Part shown: positions 27,759-36,284 of the stretch, one piece after another | Layout of the letters: each line of letters starts with the position of its first letter | Position numbering within the stretch: position 1 is the first letter of the stretch | DNA from: Leadbetterella lacunae | Lineage (GTDB): Bacteria > Bacteroidota > Bacteroidia > Cytophagales > Spirosomataceae | DNA length: 64,000 nucleotides | Direction: 5' to 3' | NCBI RefSeq assembly: GCF_042649125.1 | Contig: NZ_JBHRYQ010000001.1 | Span: 5,021,468 to 5,085,467 of the forward strand | Notes under the pieces: generated by a model | Seen by the model: only the letters and a program-made list of their open reading frames with translations | What the model was told of the DNA's origin: nothing | Databases searched by the model: none | Translations under genes and position numbers: made by a program

Positions 27759-28781
27759 TTACATCTCAATCATCGCTTTTATTACACCGTTTTTAGGATC
27801 TAACCAGCTTTCAAAATTTTCAATCACTTGGTCAAACTTCGCTATATGCGTAATATAATTTGTCGGATTTATAAGTTTTCTGTTCAGGTTATCAATCACA
27901 TGTTCGAAATCTGCTCGGGTTGCATTTCTACTGCTCATTAAAGTCGCCTCTCTTTTATGAAACTCAGGATGACTAAAAGCTATTTCTCCTTTCTGTAGCC
28001 CTATCATTACAAAGCGTCCTCCATGAGCTAAATATTGGAAAGCATTGTTGATGGCTTTTTGGCTACCAGTAGCATCTACAACTAAAGTTGGCATATCACC
28101 ATTGGTTATTTCCATCAATTGCTCAGTTACATTATCTGAAAGAGCATTTATTATGAAAGGAATTCTAAGGTTTTCTTTACAAAAAGCCAAACGGTGTTTA
28201 TTGATATCTAACGCTATAACTTGCCCTCCTGCGATTTTGGCAAATTCCATAGTTCCTAAACCGATTGGACCTGCTCCAATCACTAGAACAAATTCATCTT
28301 TATAGACTTTTGCACGGCGAATTCCGTGAGCCCCAACTGCCAATGGCTCTAATAATGCCAATTCATCTAAACCTAACCCATAGCCATGAACTAAGGAATC
28401 AATTGGAACTGAAAGGTATTCCACCATACCTCCGTCAGCATGCACCCCGCAGACAACTATTTGCGAACAACAATTAGCTTTCCCATTGCGACATACTATG
28501 CATTTATTACAGTTAAAATACGGTATTATCGTAACTGATTCTCCAACAGTAAACTCATCTTGATTTTTTAAATTATCAATTGCAATTAAAACGCCTGAAA
28601 GTTCGTGGCCTAAAATTCTGGGATAATTAAAAAAAGGCTGATTTCCTTCAAAAGCATGTAGGTCCGTTCCACAAACTCCAATTCTTTTTATTTGAATTAT
28701 AGCATGACCAGGTTTTATTTCCAAAAGTGGAAGTTCTTGATAATCAAACAAACCCGGTTTGGTACAAACTAGAGCTTTCAT
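27759..28781 (-). CDS. Zinc-dependent MDR alcohol/sugar-acid dehydrogenase
   Basis: Medium-chain NAD(P)-dependent dehydrogenase, 340 residues, cytoplasmic (no signal). Catalytic zinc ligands: the Cys in VCGTDLHAFEG and GHE in PRILGHELSG. Four structural-zinc cysteines lie in NCNKCIVCRNGKANCC. The nucleotide fold is GAGPIGLGTMEFAKIAGG, followed by ALDINKHR, the acidic Asp suggesting NAD. It resembles the RspB/L-galactonate/threonine dehydrogenase branch. As the first gene of the 14-gene minus-strand run it may oxidise a sugar or sugar acid released from the polymer, such as one from L-fucose or L-galactose; this is inference from context. A palindrome covers its promoter. Confidence 0.85.
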   Translation of the reverse strand: MKALVCTKPGLFDYQELPLLEIKPGHAIIQIKRIGVCGTDLHAFEGNQPFFNYPRILGHELSGVLIAIDNLKNQDEFTVGESVTIIPYFNCNKCIVCRNGKANCCSQIVVCGVHADGGMVEYLSVPIDSLVHGYGLGLDELALLEPLAVGAHGIRRAKVYKDEFVLVIGAGPIGLGTMEFAKIAGGQVIALDINKHRLAFCKENLRIPFIINALSDNVTEQLMEITNGDMPTLVVDATGSQKAINNAFQYLAHGGRFVMIGLQKGEIAFSHPEFHKREATLMSSRNATRADFEHVIDNLNRKLINPTNYITHIAKFDQVIENFESWLDPKNGVIKAMIEM

Positions 28782-28792
28782 TCAATGGAAAT

Positions 28793-28835
28793 TAAATTTT
28801 ATATGTGTCATATCTACACAAATATATAAAATTTA
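28793..28835 (-). promoter_or_regulatory. Palindrome over a -7 promoter element upstream of the MDR dehydrogenase
   Basis: Perfect 12-bp arms TAAATTTTATAT (28793-28804) and ATATAAAATTTA (28824-28835), with extra GTGT/ACAC pairing inside offset by a few bases. The right arm overlaps a minus-strand TATATTTG (28819-28826), an exact TAnnTTTG match. This arrangement suits a repressor operator for the dehydrogenase and possibly the whole cluster. Its AT-richness makes chance harder to exclude. Confidence 0.5.
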
Positions 28836-29032
28836 ATTATTATTATATTATTTATAACATTTAATGTTTGATTTTTAATAAACTAGATACAATCAAAATT
28901 TCAAAAACAGCATTATTTTAATTAACATTGAACTATATAAAACCATTTTGATTCTGAAGTATTGAAAAATAGTAAAGGTTTTAAGTGTTGTGGAGAGAAA
29001 AATGGCAATTGTTAAAAATCACTAATTTCATT

Positions 29033-29554
29033 ATGCTTGTAGGTTACGCCAGAGTTTCTACCCTTGACCAAAATCCCAAATTACAAACAGATGCCCTTAA
29101 AATCGCGGGGTGTGAGAAAATATTTATAGATAAAATCTCAGGAACAGTTTCAGACCGACCTGAACTAAAAAAACTTAAGGAACACCTACGCAAAGGAGAT
29201 ACTTTGGTTGTTTGGACATTGGATAGGCTGGGAAGAAGCCTAAATGATCTGCTGAATTGGATGGCCGAACTTGAGACGCTAGAGGTATCATTTAAAAGTC
29301 TACATGAAAGAATTGACACCTGTACACCAACAGGAAAGCTTGTGTTTCATCTTTTTGGATCATTATCCGAATTTGAAAGAAGCTCAATTTAAAAGTGAAC
29401 AAAACCCGGACTAATGGCAACAAGAGGTCGGGTAGGAGGGAGGCCAACTAACCTCTCAAACAGAAAGCAAGAAATAGCTAAAGATATTTACTACTCCAAA
29501 AAGTATACAATTCAAGCTATTTGTGATGAGCTTGGTATTAGTAAGCCTACTTAA
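29033..29554 (+). pseudogene. Serine recombinase (resolvase/invertase family), inactivated
   Basis: Starts at the ATG at 29033 with MLVGYARVSTLDQNPKLQ, whose Ser is the recombinase nucleophile. It continues through VVWTLDRLGRSLNDLL and FHLFGSLSEFERS. Then TAA (29390) and TGA (29396) interrupt the frame where homologues have the residues joining to ERTKAGL. The same frame resumes as TKPGLMATRGRVGGRPTN and a helix-turn-helix (TIQAICDELGISKPT) before stopping at 29552. About 173 codons remain, and the end of the helix-turn-helix is missing. It is a relic of a mobile element at the left edge of the accessory region. Confidence 0.85.
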
Positions 29555-29699
29555 ATAATTTAGGTCCAATTGATTTTATCCGAAAATTTGTGCTAACTTT
29601 TTAATGGTTTTTCAACTAAAAATGCCAAATATCATTTTTTTCATACTCTTAAATTCATAGATTTGAAATTGACTAAAGTTTTAACAAAATAAGTTTTTA

Positions 29700-30263
29700 T
29701 TGAGAAAATTCTCTTCCATATTGTTTTTAGGATTACTATTCTTGAATGTAATCGGGTATTCAATATTAACTGCTTGGAATTGTTGGGAGAATGAAATAAG
29801 TTTAAACTGCCATAAACAACTTGAGATAAAAGGCGATACTTTAATATTTAAATATCCTATTTCTTTGCCTTATAATGGAAATTTTAATCAAGAAATTTCT
29901 GAACCAGAAACCATTATTTACGAAGGCGAATATTATCAATCTTCAATATTTGAATACATAAGTGATACACTCATAACATACTACCTATCAGTAAATTATT
30001 CAAGAGAAAATGTTATTTCAATCATAAATAATTTTAAGAATAGTATCACACAAGATTTTTCAAAAGAAAAAGATAGCTCCTCCCAAAAAGCTTTAGAGTT
30101 TTTTAAGAAAATGTCGAAAAAATATTTAAGGCAAAACCTCGTATTGACAACCTTGTTTTGGATAGAATTTAAACCTAAAAAAAGCGTTTTCGTTTCTGAA
30201 ATTTATTCTAATCCTTCTATTGAAGTCAATCTATTTCCCCCTGATTCTTTGAGTTTAGGATAA
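29700..30263 (+). CDS. Hypothetical membrane-anchored protein
   Basis: I do not recognise this 187-residue protein. It starts at a TTG (29700) with one hydrophobic segment at residues 4-25 (FSSILFLGLLFLNVIGYSIL), which is either a signal peptide or an anchor. The rest is polar, with CWENEISLNCHKQ giving two cysteines near the membrane, and a possible amphipathic helix around 100-150. No ATG precedes it in frame. A strong hairpin directly follows the stop. It sits between the dead resolvase and the TonB receptor, so it may be cargo of an old mobile element. Whether it is expressed is uncertain. Confidence 0.5.
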   Translation: MRKFSSILFLGLLFLNVIGYSILTAWNCWENEISLNCHKQLEIKGDTLIFKYPISLPYNGNFNQEISEPETIIYEGEYYQSSIFEYISDTLITYYLSVNYSRENVISIINNFKNSITQDFSKEKDSSSQKALEFFKKMSKKYLRQNLVLTTLFWIEFKPKKSVFVSEIYSNPSIEVNLFPPDSLSLG

Positions 30264-30265
30264 AC

Positions 30266-30292
30266 TTATAAAAAACATCTTGTTTTTTATAA
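30266..30292 (+). terminator. Perfect 12-bp hairpin terminator
   Basis: TTATAAAAAACA, the loop TCT, then TGTTTTTTATAA, starting 2 bases after the hypothetical gene's stop codon. The T-run is inside the stem's 3' arm, and the structure is symmetrical, so it could stop transcription from either side. Confidence 0.65.
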
Positions 30293-30451
30293 AACCTCAA
30301 TCCACTTTTCTCTAAAAGGAGTGAGGAAAAGAAATTAATAGCTTATTTAAGAGTCTTTGTAATCTCTAAATATGTGTTATGTATATCAATTTGGTATGAT
30401 TTTGCACAATATTAGAAATGTACTTATTCTTCTCAAAATCAATACTTAAAA

Positions 30452-32632
30452 ATGAAAAAAATATATTTTTCCTTATTAGGTCTGATAGTCTGTTTAAAAT
30501 CATTTTCACAGATTAGGCCTGATTCTTCAAAAGTTCTTTACTTAGATGCGGTAAATGTATCTGAGCAACAATACAAATTCAATATTCAAAACATGCCCAA
30601 GACCAAAGGCACATTTTTATATTCGGGCAAAAAGACAGAAGTAATAAATGTAGTAGGCTTAGATGCTAATATAGCGGAAAAAACACCTAGACAAATTTTT
30701 GCAAAAGTACCGGGTGTTTTTGTGTACGACATGGATGGTTCGGGAAATCAAATCAATATTTCGACACGAGGCTTAGATCCGCATCGCGGCTGGGAATTTA
30801 ATATTAGAAAAGATGGCGTAATGACGAATACCGACATTTATGGTTATCCGGCAAGTCATTATTCTATGCCGATGGAGGCTATTCAAAATATTGAATTGAT
30901 AAGAGGTACTGGATCACTCCAGTATGGGGCACAGTTTGGTGGAATGCTCAATTATATCGGCAAAAGTGGTGATTCTACGAAAGCGTTTGATTTTCAAAGT
31001 ACCAATAGCATTGGCTCTTTTGGGCTTTTGAGTTCTTATAATGCCGTTGGAGGACAAATAGGCAAAGTGAACTATTACGCATATATCAGCAAAAGAGTTT
31101 CTGATGGGTATCGAGACAATAGCCACAGCGATTACCAAGCACAATCTGCCCAGATCACTTACCGACCAAGTTCAAAATTCTCAATAAATGCAGATTTCTC
31201 GAGGTCAAAATACATTTTCCAACTGGCTGGACCTCAAAACGATGCACTTTTCAAGACCCATCCACAAGCCTCAATAAGGTCCAGGAATTACTATAGCCCG
31301 GACATTTATGTGCCCTCAATATCTTTAAACTACGATATAAATCCGAATACTAAATTATCATTGGTAAGCTCGGCTGTACTTGGCTCTCGCAGTAGCGTAA
31401 TGTTTGATAAACCATCTGACGTAGTAGATAAAATAGACCCAATAACACTTCAATATGCCAATAGACAAGTAGATATTGACAATTATCACAGTTACACTAC
31501 CGAGCTCAGAATGCTCCATTTTTACAAAGTAGCAGGTTTAAGTGCAATTCTTGTAGGTGGGGTGCAATATATGAACAATGACTTACACCGAAGACAACAA
31601 GGAAAAGGAAGTACACATAGTGACTTTGACCTAAATATTGAGGGTGATTGGGGTAGAGATATGCATTTTAAGACGCGAAACTATGCTATTTTTATAGAAA
31701 ATCACCTTAGTCTTGGAAAAAGGTTGTCGATAAACCCAGGCTTAAGAATAGAATCAGGGGAGTCGAAGATGAGTGGTTTTATTAGCTATTTGGACCCAAC
31801 AAAAATACCTAATCTGATCGTTCATAAATTTCCTCTATTGGGTGTAAATACTGAATATTTGATAAATCAAAACCAGAATATTTATGCTGGAATTTCTCAA
31901 GCGTATAGACCCGTGATTTTTAAAGATATAGTGCCTGGCTCTATTTATGAAAAAACATCAGATAACCTTAAAGATGCCTATGGATACAATGCCGAAATAG
32001 GCTATAAGGGCAATTTTGAAAACATGAAAATGGAGTTTACTTATTTTCAGCTCTTATACAAAAACAGACTCGGAACTTTAGCTCAAACCGATGAAAACGG
32101 TAATTTTCAAATTTTAAGGACGAATATTGGAGATTCATTTACAAGGGGAATTGAAAGTTTTGTTGAGTATTTTGAAAGAATAAATAGTAAAGCTAACTTC
32201 TCGATTTTTACATCTACTTCTGTCATGAATGCCAAATATTTAAGGGCTGAAATAAGGTCAGGAGATAGAAATATCGATATTGAGGGAAATTATGTAGAAA
32301 GCACTCCAAGACTTATTTCTAGAAATGGACTAACGTTTAGATTTAAAAAACTAAGCATAACAAGCTTGTACAGTTACACAGCAAAAAGTTTTGCTGACGC
32401 ACTGAACACCGTAAAGCCAAGTGCCAATGGAAGCGTAGGTTTGGTACCCTCATACGGCATTTTAGATTTTAGTGCTACATACAGAATTTCAACAAAATGG
32501 ATTCTAAAAGGCAATCTGAATAATGCCTTAAATAAGCAATATTTCACAAAACGTCCACAGTTTTACCCTGGCCCAGGCATCTGGGCTTCCGATGGGAGAG
32601 GTTTGGGTTTAAGTGTTTCCGCTAAAATATAA
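30452..32632 (+). CDS. TonB-dependent outer-membrane receptor (FecA-like)
   Basis: Outer-membrane active transporter, 726 residues. The signal peptide (LLGLIVCLKSFSQ) is followed by a plug domain (about 70-180: RQIFAKVPGVFVYDMDGSGN, ISTRGLDPHRGWEF, IELIRGTGSLQYGAQFGGML) and a 22-strand-type barrel ending in an aromatic-rich strand (GLGLSVSAKI). It lacks the N-terminal carboxypeptidase-like domain of SusC proteins and has no SusD partner. It is therefore probably a siderophore or metal-complex receptor such as the iron-citrate type, rather than a glycan importer. It has its own downstream terminator and appears monocistronic. The ligand is unknown. Confidence 0.9.
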   Translation: MKKIYFSLLGLIVCLKSFSQIRPDSSKVLYLDAVNVSEQQYKFNIQNMPKTKGTFLYSGKKTEVINVVGLDANIAEKTPRQIFAKVPGVFVYDMDGSGNQINISTRGLDPHRGWEFNIRKDGVMTNTDIYGYPASHYSMPMEAIQNIELIRGTGSLQYGAQFGGMLNYIGKSGDSTKAFDFQSTNSIGSFGLLSSYNAVGGQIGKVNYYAYISKRVSDGYRDNSHSDYQAQSAQITYRPSSKFSINADFSRSKYIFQLAGPQNDALFKTHPQASIRSRNYYSPDIYVPSISLNYDINPNTKLSLVSSAVLGSRSSVMFDKPSDVVDKIDPITLQYANRQVDIDNYHSYTTELRMLHFYKVAGLSAILVGGVQYMNNDLHRRQQGKGSTHSDFDLNIEGDWGRDMHFKTRNYAIFIENHLSLGKRLSINPGLRIESGESKMSGFISYLDPTKIPNLIVHKFPLLGVNTEYLINQNQNIYAGISQAYRPVIFKDIVPGSIYEKTSDNLKDAYGYNAEIGYKGNFENMKMEFTYFQLLYKNRLGTLAQTDENGNFQILRTNIGDSFTRGIESFVEYFERINSKANFSIFTSTSVMNAKYLRAEIRSGDRNIDIEGNYVESTPRLISRNGLTFRFKKLSITSLYSYTAKSFADALNTVKPSANGSVGLVPSYGILDFSATYRISTKWILKGNLNNALNKQYFTKRPQFYPGPGIWASDGRGLGLSVSAKI

Positions 32633-32662
32633 ACGGTGTTAAACAATTATTAATTGAATAGT

Positions 32663-32695
32663 CTGTCTCAATTTATTTTGAGACAGCGTTTTTAT
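32663..32695 (+). terminator. Intrinsic terminator after TonB receptor
   Basis: CTGTCTCAA (32663-32671) pairs perfectly with TTGAGACAG (32678-32686), followed by CGTTTTTATT. It lies 31 bases beyond the receptor stop codon. Confidence 0.8.
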
Positions 32696-32800
32696 TAATT
32701 TTCAATAGGATTTTATTATTAAGTATGAAGATAGCGGTAAGCTAATAGTTCGATTAAAACATTGACACAAAACTAAGTTAACAATTAATTAGATTTGTGT

Positions 32801-33100
32801 ATGTCATAGCATCGAAAAACATAATCGCATCCAGAGAAGAAGAAAATAGTTGTTCATTCTATTCAACATGTCGGTAGTGAAGCTTCCAGCGAGTTTGGGG
32901 TTTCAACAGTGATTATTTACAATTGGAAAGAGAAGTTAGAGAAACTGGATAAAAGTGGTTTGCAATCGGGAGCGAAAACTGATTCGGAGCGAGAACTAAA
33001 GTTGTTACGTCATGAAAATGAAGTTCTAAAAAGTATTGTGGCTGAGAAAGAATTAGCTATTCAGATTAAGGATTCCCTTTTAAAAAAAGTCAATCAATAA
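32801..33100 (+). pseudogene. IS3-family orfA (helix-turn-helix subunit), inactivated
   Basis: The frame from the ATG at 32801 reads MS, stop (TAG), HRKT, stop (TAA), then SHPEKKKIVVHSIQHVGSEAS, followed by the helix-turn-helix segment FGVSTVIIYNWKEKL. The end is a leucine-zipper-like stretch (LKLLRHENEVLKSIVAEKE) typical of OrfA dimerisation. The two early stops prevent full-length translation, though the remainder is open to 33100. Confidence 0.8.
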
Positions 33101-33104
33101 AGAA

Positions 33105-34047
33105 ATGAAAATCATGGTAATTGATGAGTTTTTGGAGCAAGGTAAGCCTAAACACTTGGTATTGAAACATGCTGGACTATCATGAAATAGCTATTATTAT
33201 TCCTCTGCTGGTACTGGGACGAGACCGGATAAAAGGCATCTCGATTTGTATACGACATTGAGGATAATAAGCATGACTTAAATTTTGTGATAAAAGAAAT
33301 CAAAATACTATTAAATGGGGAGTACGTTGATTATGGCTATTACAAAACATATAGTTACTTAAACCAAGAAAAAGGCTTGAAGATTGGGGCTTATAGAACT
33401 TATGAGCTTATGAAAGAGCATAATTTATTAAAATTTCAACGAAGTAAATCTAAAAAGACAAATAGGAATTGGGTAAAAGATTTGGTTCCAAACGTTCAAA
33501 GTGATTTTAGCTTTTTAGAGTTTGATATTAAATATGTTTACATTCAAGGCACACACAGAAACGCACAAGTATTGACGATTTTAGACGTAGATTCAAGATG
33601 GCAATTAGGACAATATATGGCAAATTCAATTAAATCAGAAGATGTAATTAACCTATTCGAGCAGGTTTTTAATACTTATCCTATGCCTAAACAATTCATC
33701 GTCAGAAATGACAACGGATCACACGGGGGCGACCTTTTGCTTTGAAGCAACAATTGTACAAGAGTACTTAATAAAAAAGGGCGTTATTCAGGAGTTTACC
33801 AAACCTGCAACACCAGAACAAAATGCTCATTTTGAGTCATATCATTTAATTATGGAAATCGGTCCGCCGATGCGGTACTGTTTGTCAGCGATTTGAATTT
33901 GACAATATAAAAGATTTTAAACAAACAATGACGAGATGGAAGAAATTTTATAATTTCGAAAGAATTCAAGGCGGATTAGGCTACAAAAGCCCAAGCAAGT
34001 TCCTTCAATCAATTGGTGTTAAAATTGACCCAAAATGGGAAATATAA
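33105..34047 (+). pseudogene. IS3-family orfB (integrase core), inactivated
   Basis: Begins ATG at 33105 (MKIMVIDEFLEQGKPKHLVL) and is stopped by a TGA at 33183. It continues as NSYYYSSAGTGTRPDKRHLD and then shifts frame near 33270. The integrase core (VQSDFSFLEFDIKYVYIQG, TILDVDSRWQLGQ) runs in a second frame to 33745. It then shifts again near 33725 and once more near 33870 before ending with FYNFERIQGGLGYKSPSKFL. The D,D,E region is split over frames, so no active transposase can be made. Confidence 0.82.
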
Positions 34048-34120
34048 ATTACGTGCGTGACCAAAGTAATTGCGTTTAAGACAGTATTAAAATAAACACT
34101 TCAAATATTACCTTATACAA

Positions 34121-34179
34121 TCTTAAGCTAATCTTAAGAATTTCTTAAATATTGTTTAATAATTTTATTTAGATATTTG
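34121..34179 (+). promoter_or_regulatory. Phased repeat operator and promoter of the response-regulator operon
   Basis: Three 7-bp repeats at exact 11-bp spacing: TCTTAAG (34121), TCTTAAG (34132) and TCTTAAA (34143). They are followed, 51 bases after the first repeat, by GATATTTG (34172-34179), which matches the TAnnTTTG -7 box at all but its first base. One-turn phased direct repeats are what OmpR/PhoB-type regulators bind. The ATG of the response regulator is at 34184, so the leader is very short or the transcript leaderless. Confidence 0.75.
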
Positions 34180-34183
34180 TAGC

Positions 34184-34852
34184 ATGAGAATTTTAATTGT
34201 AGAAGATGAGCCTGGTATTTCGTCCTTCCTAAAGCAAGGGCTTGAGGAGGAGTCTTATGCTGTAGATATAGCATATGACGGTAAAACAGGTTTACAAATG
34301 GCACTCTCGGGTGAATATGATTTGTTACTTTTGGATTGGATGTTACCAGGGCTTAGCGGTATTGAGATTTGTAGACAATTTAGGAAAGCGTTTACAGAAA
34401 CACCAATTATATTTTTAACCGCAAAAGATACCCTTGACGAAACAGTTTTTGGGCTACAGTCAGGTGCAAATGACTTTATAAAAAAACCTTTCCATTTTGA
34501 AGAACTCTTGGAACGTGTAAAAGTTCAACTTAGGCCAAAGTCTGGTGCCCATTCCATTTTTGTTTTAGGCAATATATCTTTGAATACAGAAACGTATCAA
34601 GTTCATAAAGATGGGCAAGAGGTGAATTTAACTCAAAAAGAGTTTGCCCTTTTAGAATTCCTAATTAGAAATAAAGGTAAAGTTTGTCGTAGGTCTCGAA
34701 TAATTGAGAGTGTATGGGACATACATTTTGACTACAACACCGGTGTTATAGATGTTTATATTAATGCTTTACGGAAAAAGTTGTATTTGACTGAAGAAGA
34801 AAATTATATACAAACTGTTCGTGGAGTAGGCTATATCGCAAAAGAAATATGA
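34184..34852 (+). CDS. OmpR/PhoB-family response regulator (CusR/CzcR-like)
   Basis: Two-component response regulator of 222 residues. The receiver domain (1-115) has the acidic pair EDEP, the phosphoacceptor Asp51 in LLLLDWMLPG, Thr in IFLTAKD and Lys in FIKKPFH. The winged-helix DNA-binding domain (about 125-222) has LTQKEFALLEFLIRNKGKV and ends TVRGVGYIAKE. It overlaps the sensor kinase by four bases (ATGA). The same repeats precede this operon and the pump operon, so it probably autoregulates and activates metal efflux. It resembles copper and zinc regulators CusR/CzcR; the metal is not fixed by sequence. Confidence 0.93.
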   Translation: MRILIVEDEPGISSFLKQGLEEESYAVDIAYDGKTGLQMALSGEYDLLLLDWMLPGLSGIEICRQFRKAFTETPIIFLTAKDTLDETVFGLQSGANDFIKKPFHFEELLERVKVQLRPKSGAHSIFVLGNISLNTETYQVHKDGQEVNLTQKEFALLEFLIRNKGKVCRRSRIIESVWDIHFDYNTGVIDVYINALRKKLYLTEEENYIQTVRGVGYIAKEI

Positions 34853-36219
34853 GTTTAAGTTTTAAAAATAGAGTTGCTTTTCACTTTATGATTGCTACTT
34901 CTATTATTATGGCAATAGCTTTTGTTGCCATATACTTTGTGGTTAATGAGTCTGTTTTTAGAAATTTAGATAGCGACCTATCTTTTGAAGCTCAAAAACA
35001 TACGAATGAAATAAAAATTAATGAGGACAGCATCAAATTTAACAACAAAGCGGAATGGGAAGAACGAGAGCATCGAGAAGTTCAAGTTAACCCAGTTTTT
35101 GTTCAGTTGATTGATAAAAAAGGAAGAATTACAGAAAAATCACCAAACCTCAAACAAGACTTTCTAACATTCAAGAATGCTGAATTTGGGGGGCATTTCA
35201 ATTCTCAAATAAGCCAACGTGCAATAAGACAATTACAACTTCCTATAGAACAAGACGGGAAAATAAAAGGGTATATTATTGCTGCAATTTCTTCAGAGTC
35301 AGCAATATCAACGCTTTTTAAGCTAAGAAACGTTTTAATAGTTTCTTATTTTCTGACTTTGTTGGGGCTCTATTTTATTTCAAGATATTTATCTGGGCAA
35401 AGTATTAGCCCAGTTAAGCAGGTAACTGAAACTATAACCCGCATCACTAAGTCCAATCTTAAAGAAAGGGTAGACCTTCCTCAAAATAAAGATGAAATTT
35501 ATGTACTTGCCACTAGCTTTAATTCTTTGCTAGATAGAATAGAAAATACACTTGAGAGAGAAAAGCAGTTTACCTCTGATGCCTCTCACGAGTTGCGAAC
35601 TCCTTTGGCGTCTTTAAGAGGAACCCTAGAAGTACTCATTAGAAAACCCAGAAGCCAGGAGGAGTATGTAGATAAAATTAAATTTAGCCTCACTGAAATT
35701 AACAAAATGGCTAGCACACTAGAGCAATTACTGCTGTTAGCACGTTTGGAGTCTAATTCAACTCCAAAAGATAAAATTATGGTAGCTCTGCCTCGGATTT
35801 TGGATAAAACCTTGGAGCGGTTTAAAAGTCAAATACGCGATAAAAATCTTAAAATTAATTTTCTATTTAGCCCTAGCAAAAAGCTTATGGTGCCACAATA
35901 TTATACTGAACTTATCATCGAAAACTTGCTCAGCAATGCTATTAAATACTCAAATGAAAATTCAGAAATTAATATAAATATTGATGAATTAGATTTTAAG
36001 GTCCAATGTACTATTCAAGATTATGGATGTGGAATTAAACAAGAAGATTTAGCCAATGTTTATGATAGTTTTTTTAGGTCAGATGCACTTAATCATAAAC
36101 AAATTGTGGGTAATGGACTAGGGCTTTCTATAGTTAAAAAGTGTGCAGATGCTATAAATACGAACATAAACATTGAAAGTGTTTTAGGAAAAGGAACAAC
36201 AGTTACAATCACTTTTTAG
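34849..36219 (+). CDS. Membrane sensor histidine kinase (CusS/CzcS-like)
   Basis: Partner of the preceding response regulator, 456 residues. It has two membrane spans (about 8-33 and 161-181) flanking a periplasmic sensor domain of about 125 residues, which includes EWEEREHREVQV, a His/Glu-rich patch that could bind metal. A HAMP domain (about 182-235) follows, then the H-box with His247 (FTSDASHELRTPLASL), and an ATPase domain with IIENLLSNAIKYSN, DYGCGI and GNGLGLSIVKK. Order and spacing fit heavy-metal sensor kinases. It probably detects periplasmic metal and phosphorylates its neighbour. Confidence 0.93.
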   Translation: MSLSFKNRVAFHFMIATSIIMAIAFVAIYFVVNESVFRNLDSDLSFEAQKHTNEIKINEDSIKFNNKAEWEEREHREVQVNPVFVQLIDKKGRITEKSPNLKQDFLTFKNAEFGGHFNSQISQRAIRQLQLPIEQDGKIKGYIIAAISSESAISTLFKLRNVLIVSYFLTLLGLYFISRYLSGQSISPVKQVTETITRITKSNLKERVDLPQNKDEIYVLATSFNSLLDRIENTLEREKQFTSDASHELRTPLASLRGTLEVLIRKPRSQEEYVDKIKFSLTEINKMASTLEQLLLLARLESNSTPKDKIMVALPRILDKTLERFKSQIRDKNLKINFLFSPSKKLMVPQYYTELIIENLLSNAIKYSNENSEININIDELDFKVQCTIQDYGCGIKQEDLANVYDSFFRSDALNHKQIVGNGLGLSIVKKCADAINTNINIESVLGKGTTVTITF

Positions 36220-36284
36220 CACTTAAGAAATTTCAAAATACCTCGTGATTTAGTCAATAAAGTTTTAATTAATATAAAATAAGA

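Larger units (their letters stand above)
32763..34083 (+). mobile_element. Degenerate IS3-family insertion sequence (copy 1)
   Basis: Contains both transposase genes of an IS3-type element, each broken by several mutations. The right end is firmly placed: the last 404 bases (33680-34083) match 44687-45089, and identity stops at the same TTTAAGACA in both. The left end is tentative, set at TGACACAAAAC (32763) because IS3 ends begin with TG; it pairs only weakly with the right end. I found no target duplication. Confidence 0.82.

Noticed and set aside
30452..32632. TonB receptor as SusC partner of the hemicellulose cluster
   Set aside because: It lacks the SusC N-terminal domain and has no SusD gene, is on the opposite strand, and has its own terminator.
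32763..32783. Left inverted repeat of the IS3 element
   Set aside because: Only about half the bases match the right end, so the left border is kept as tentative only.
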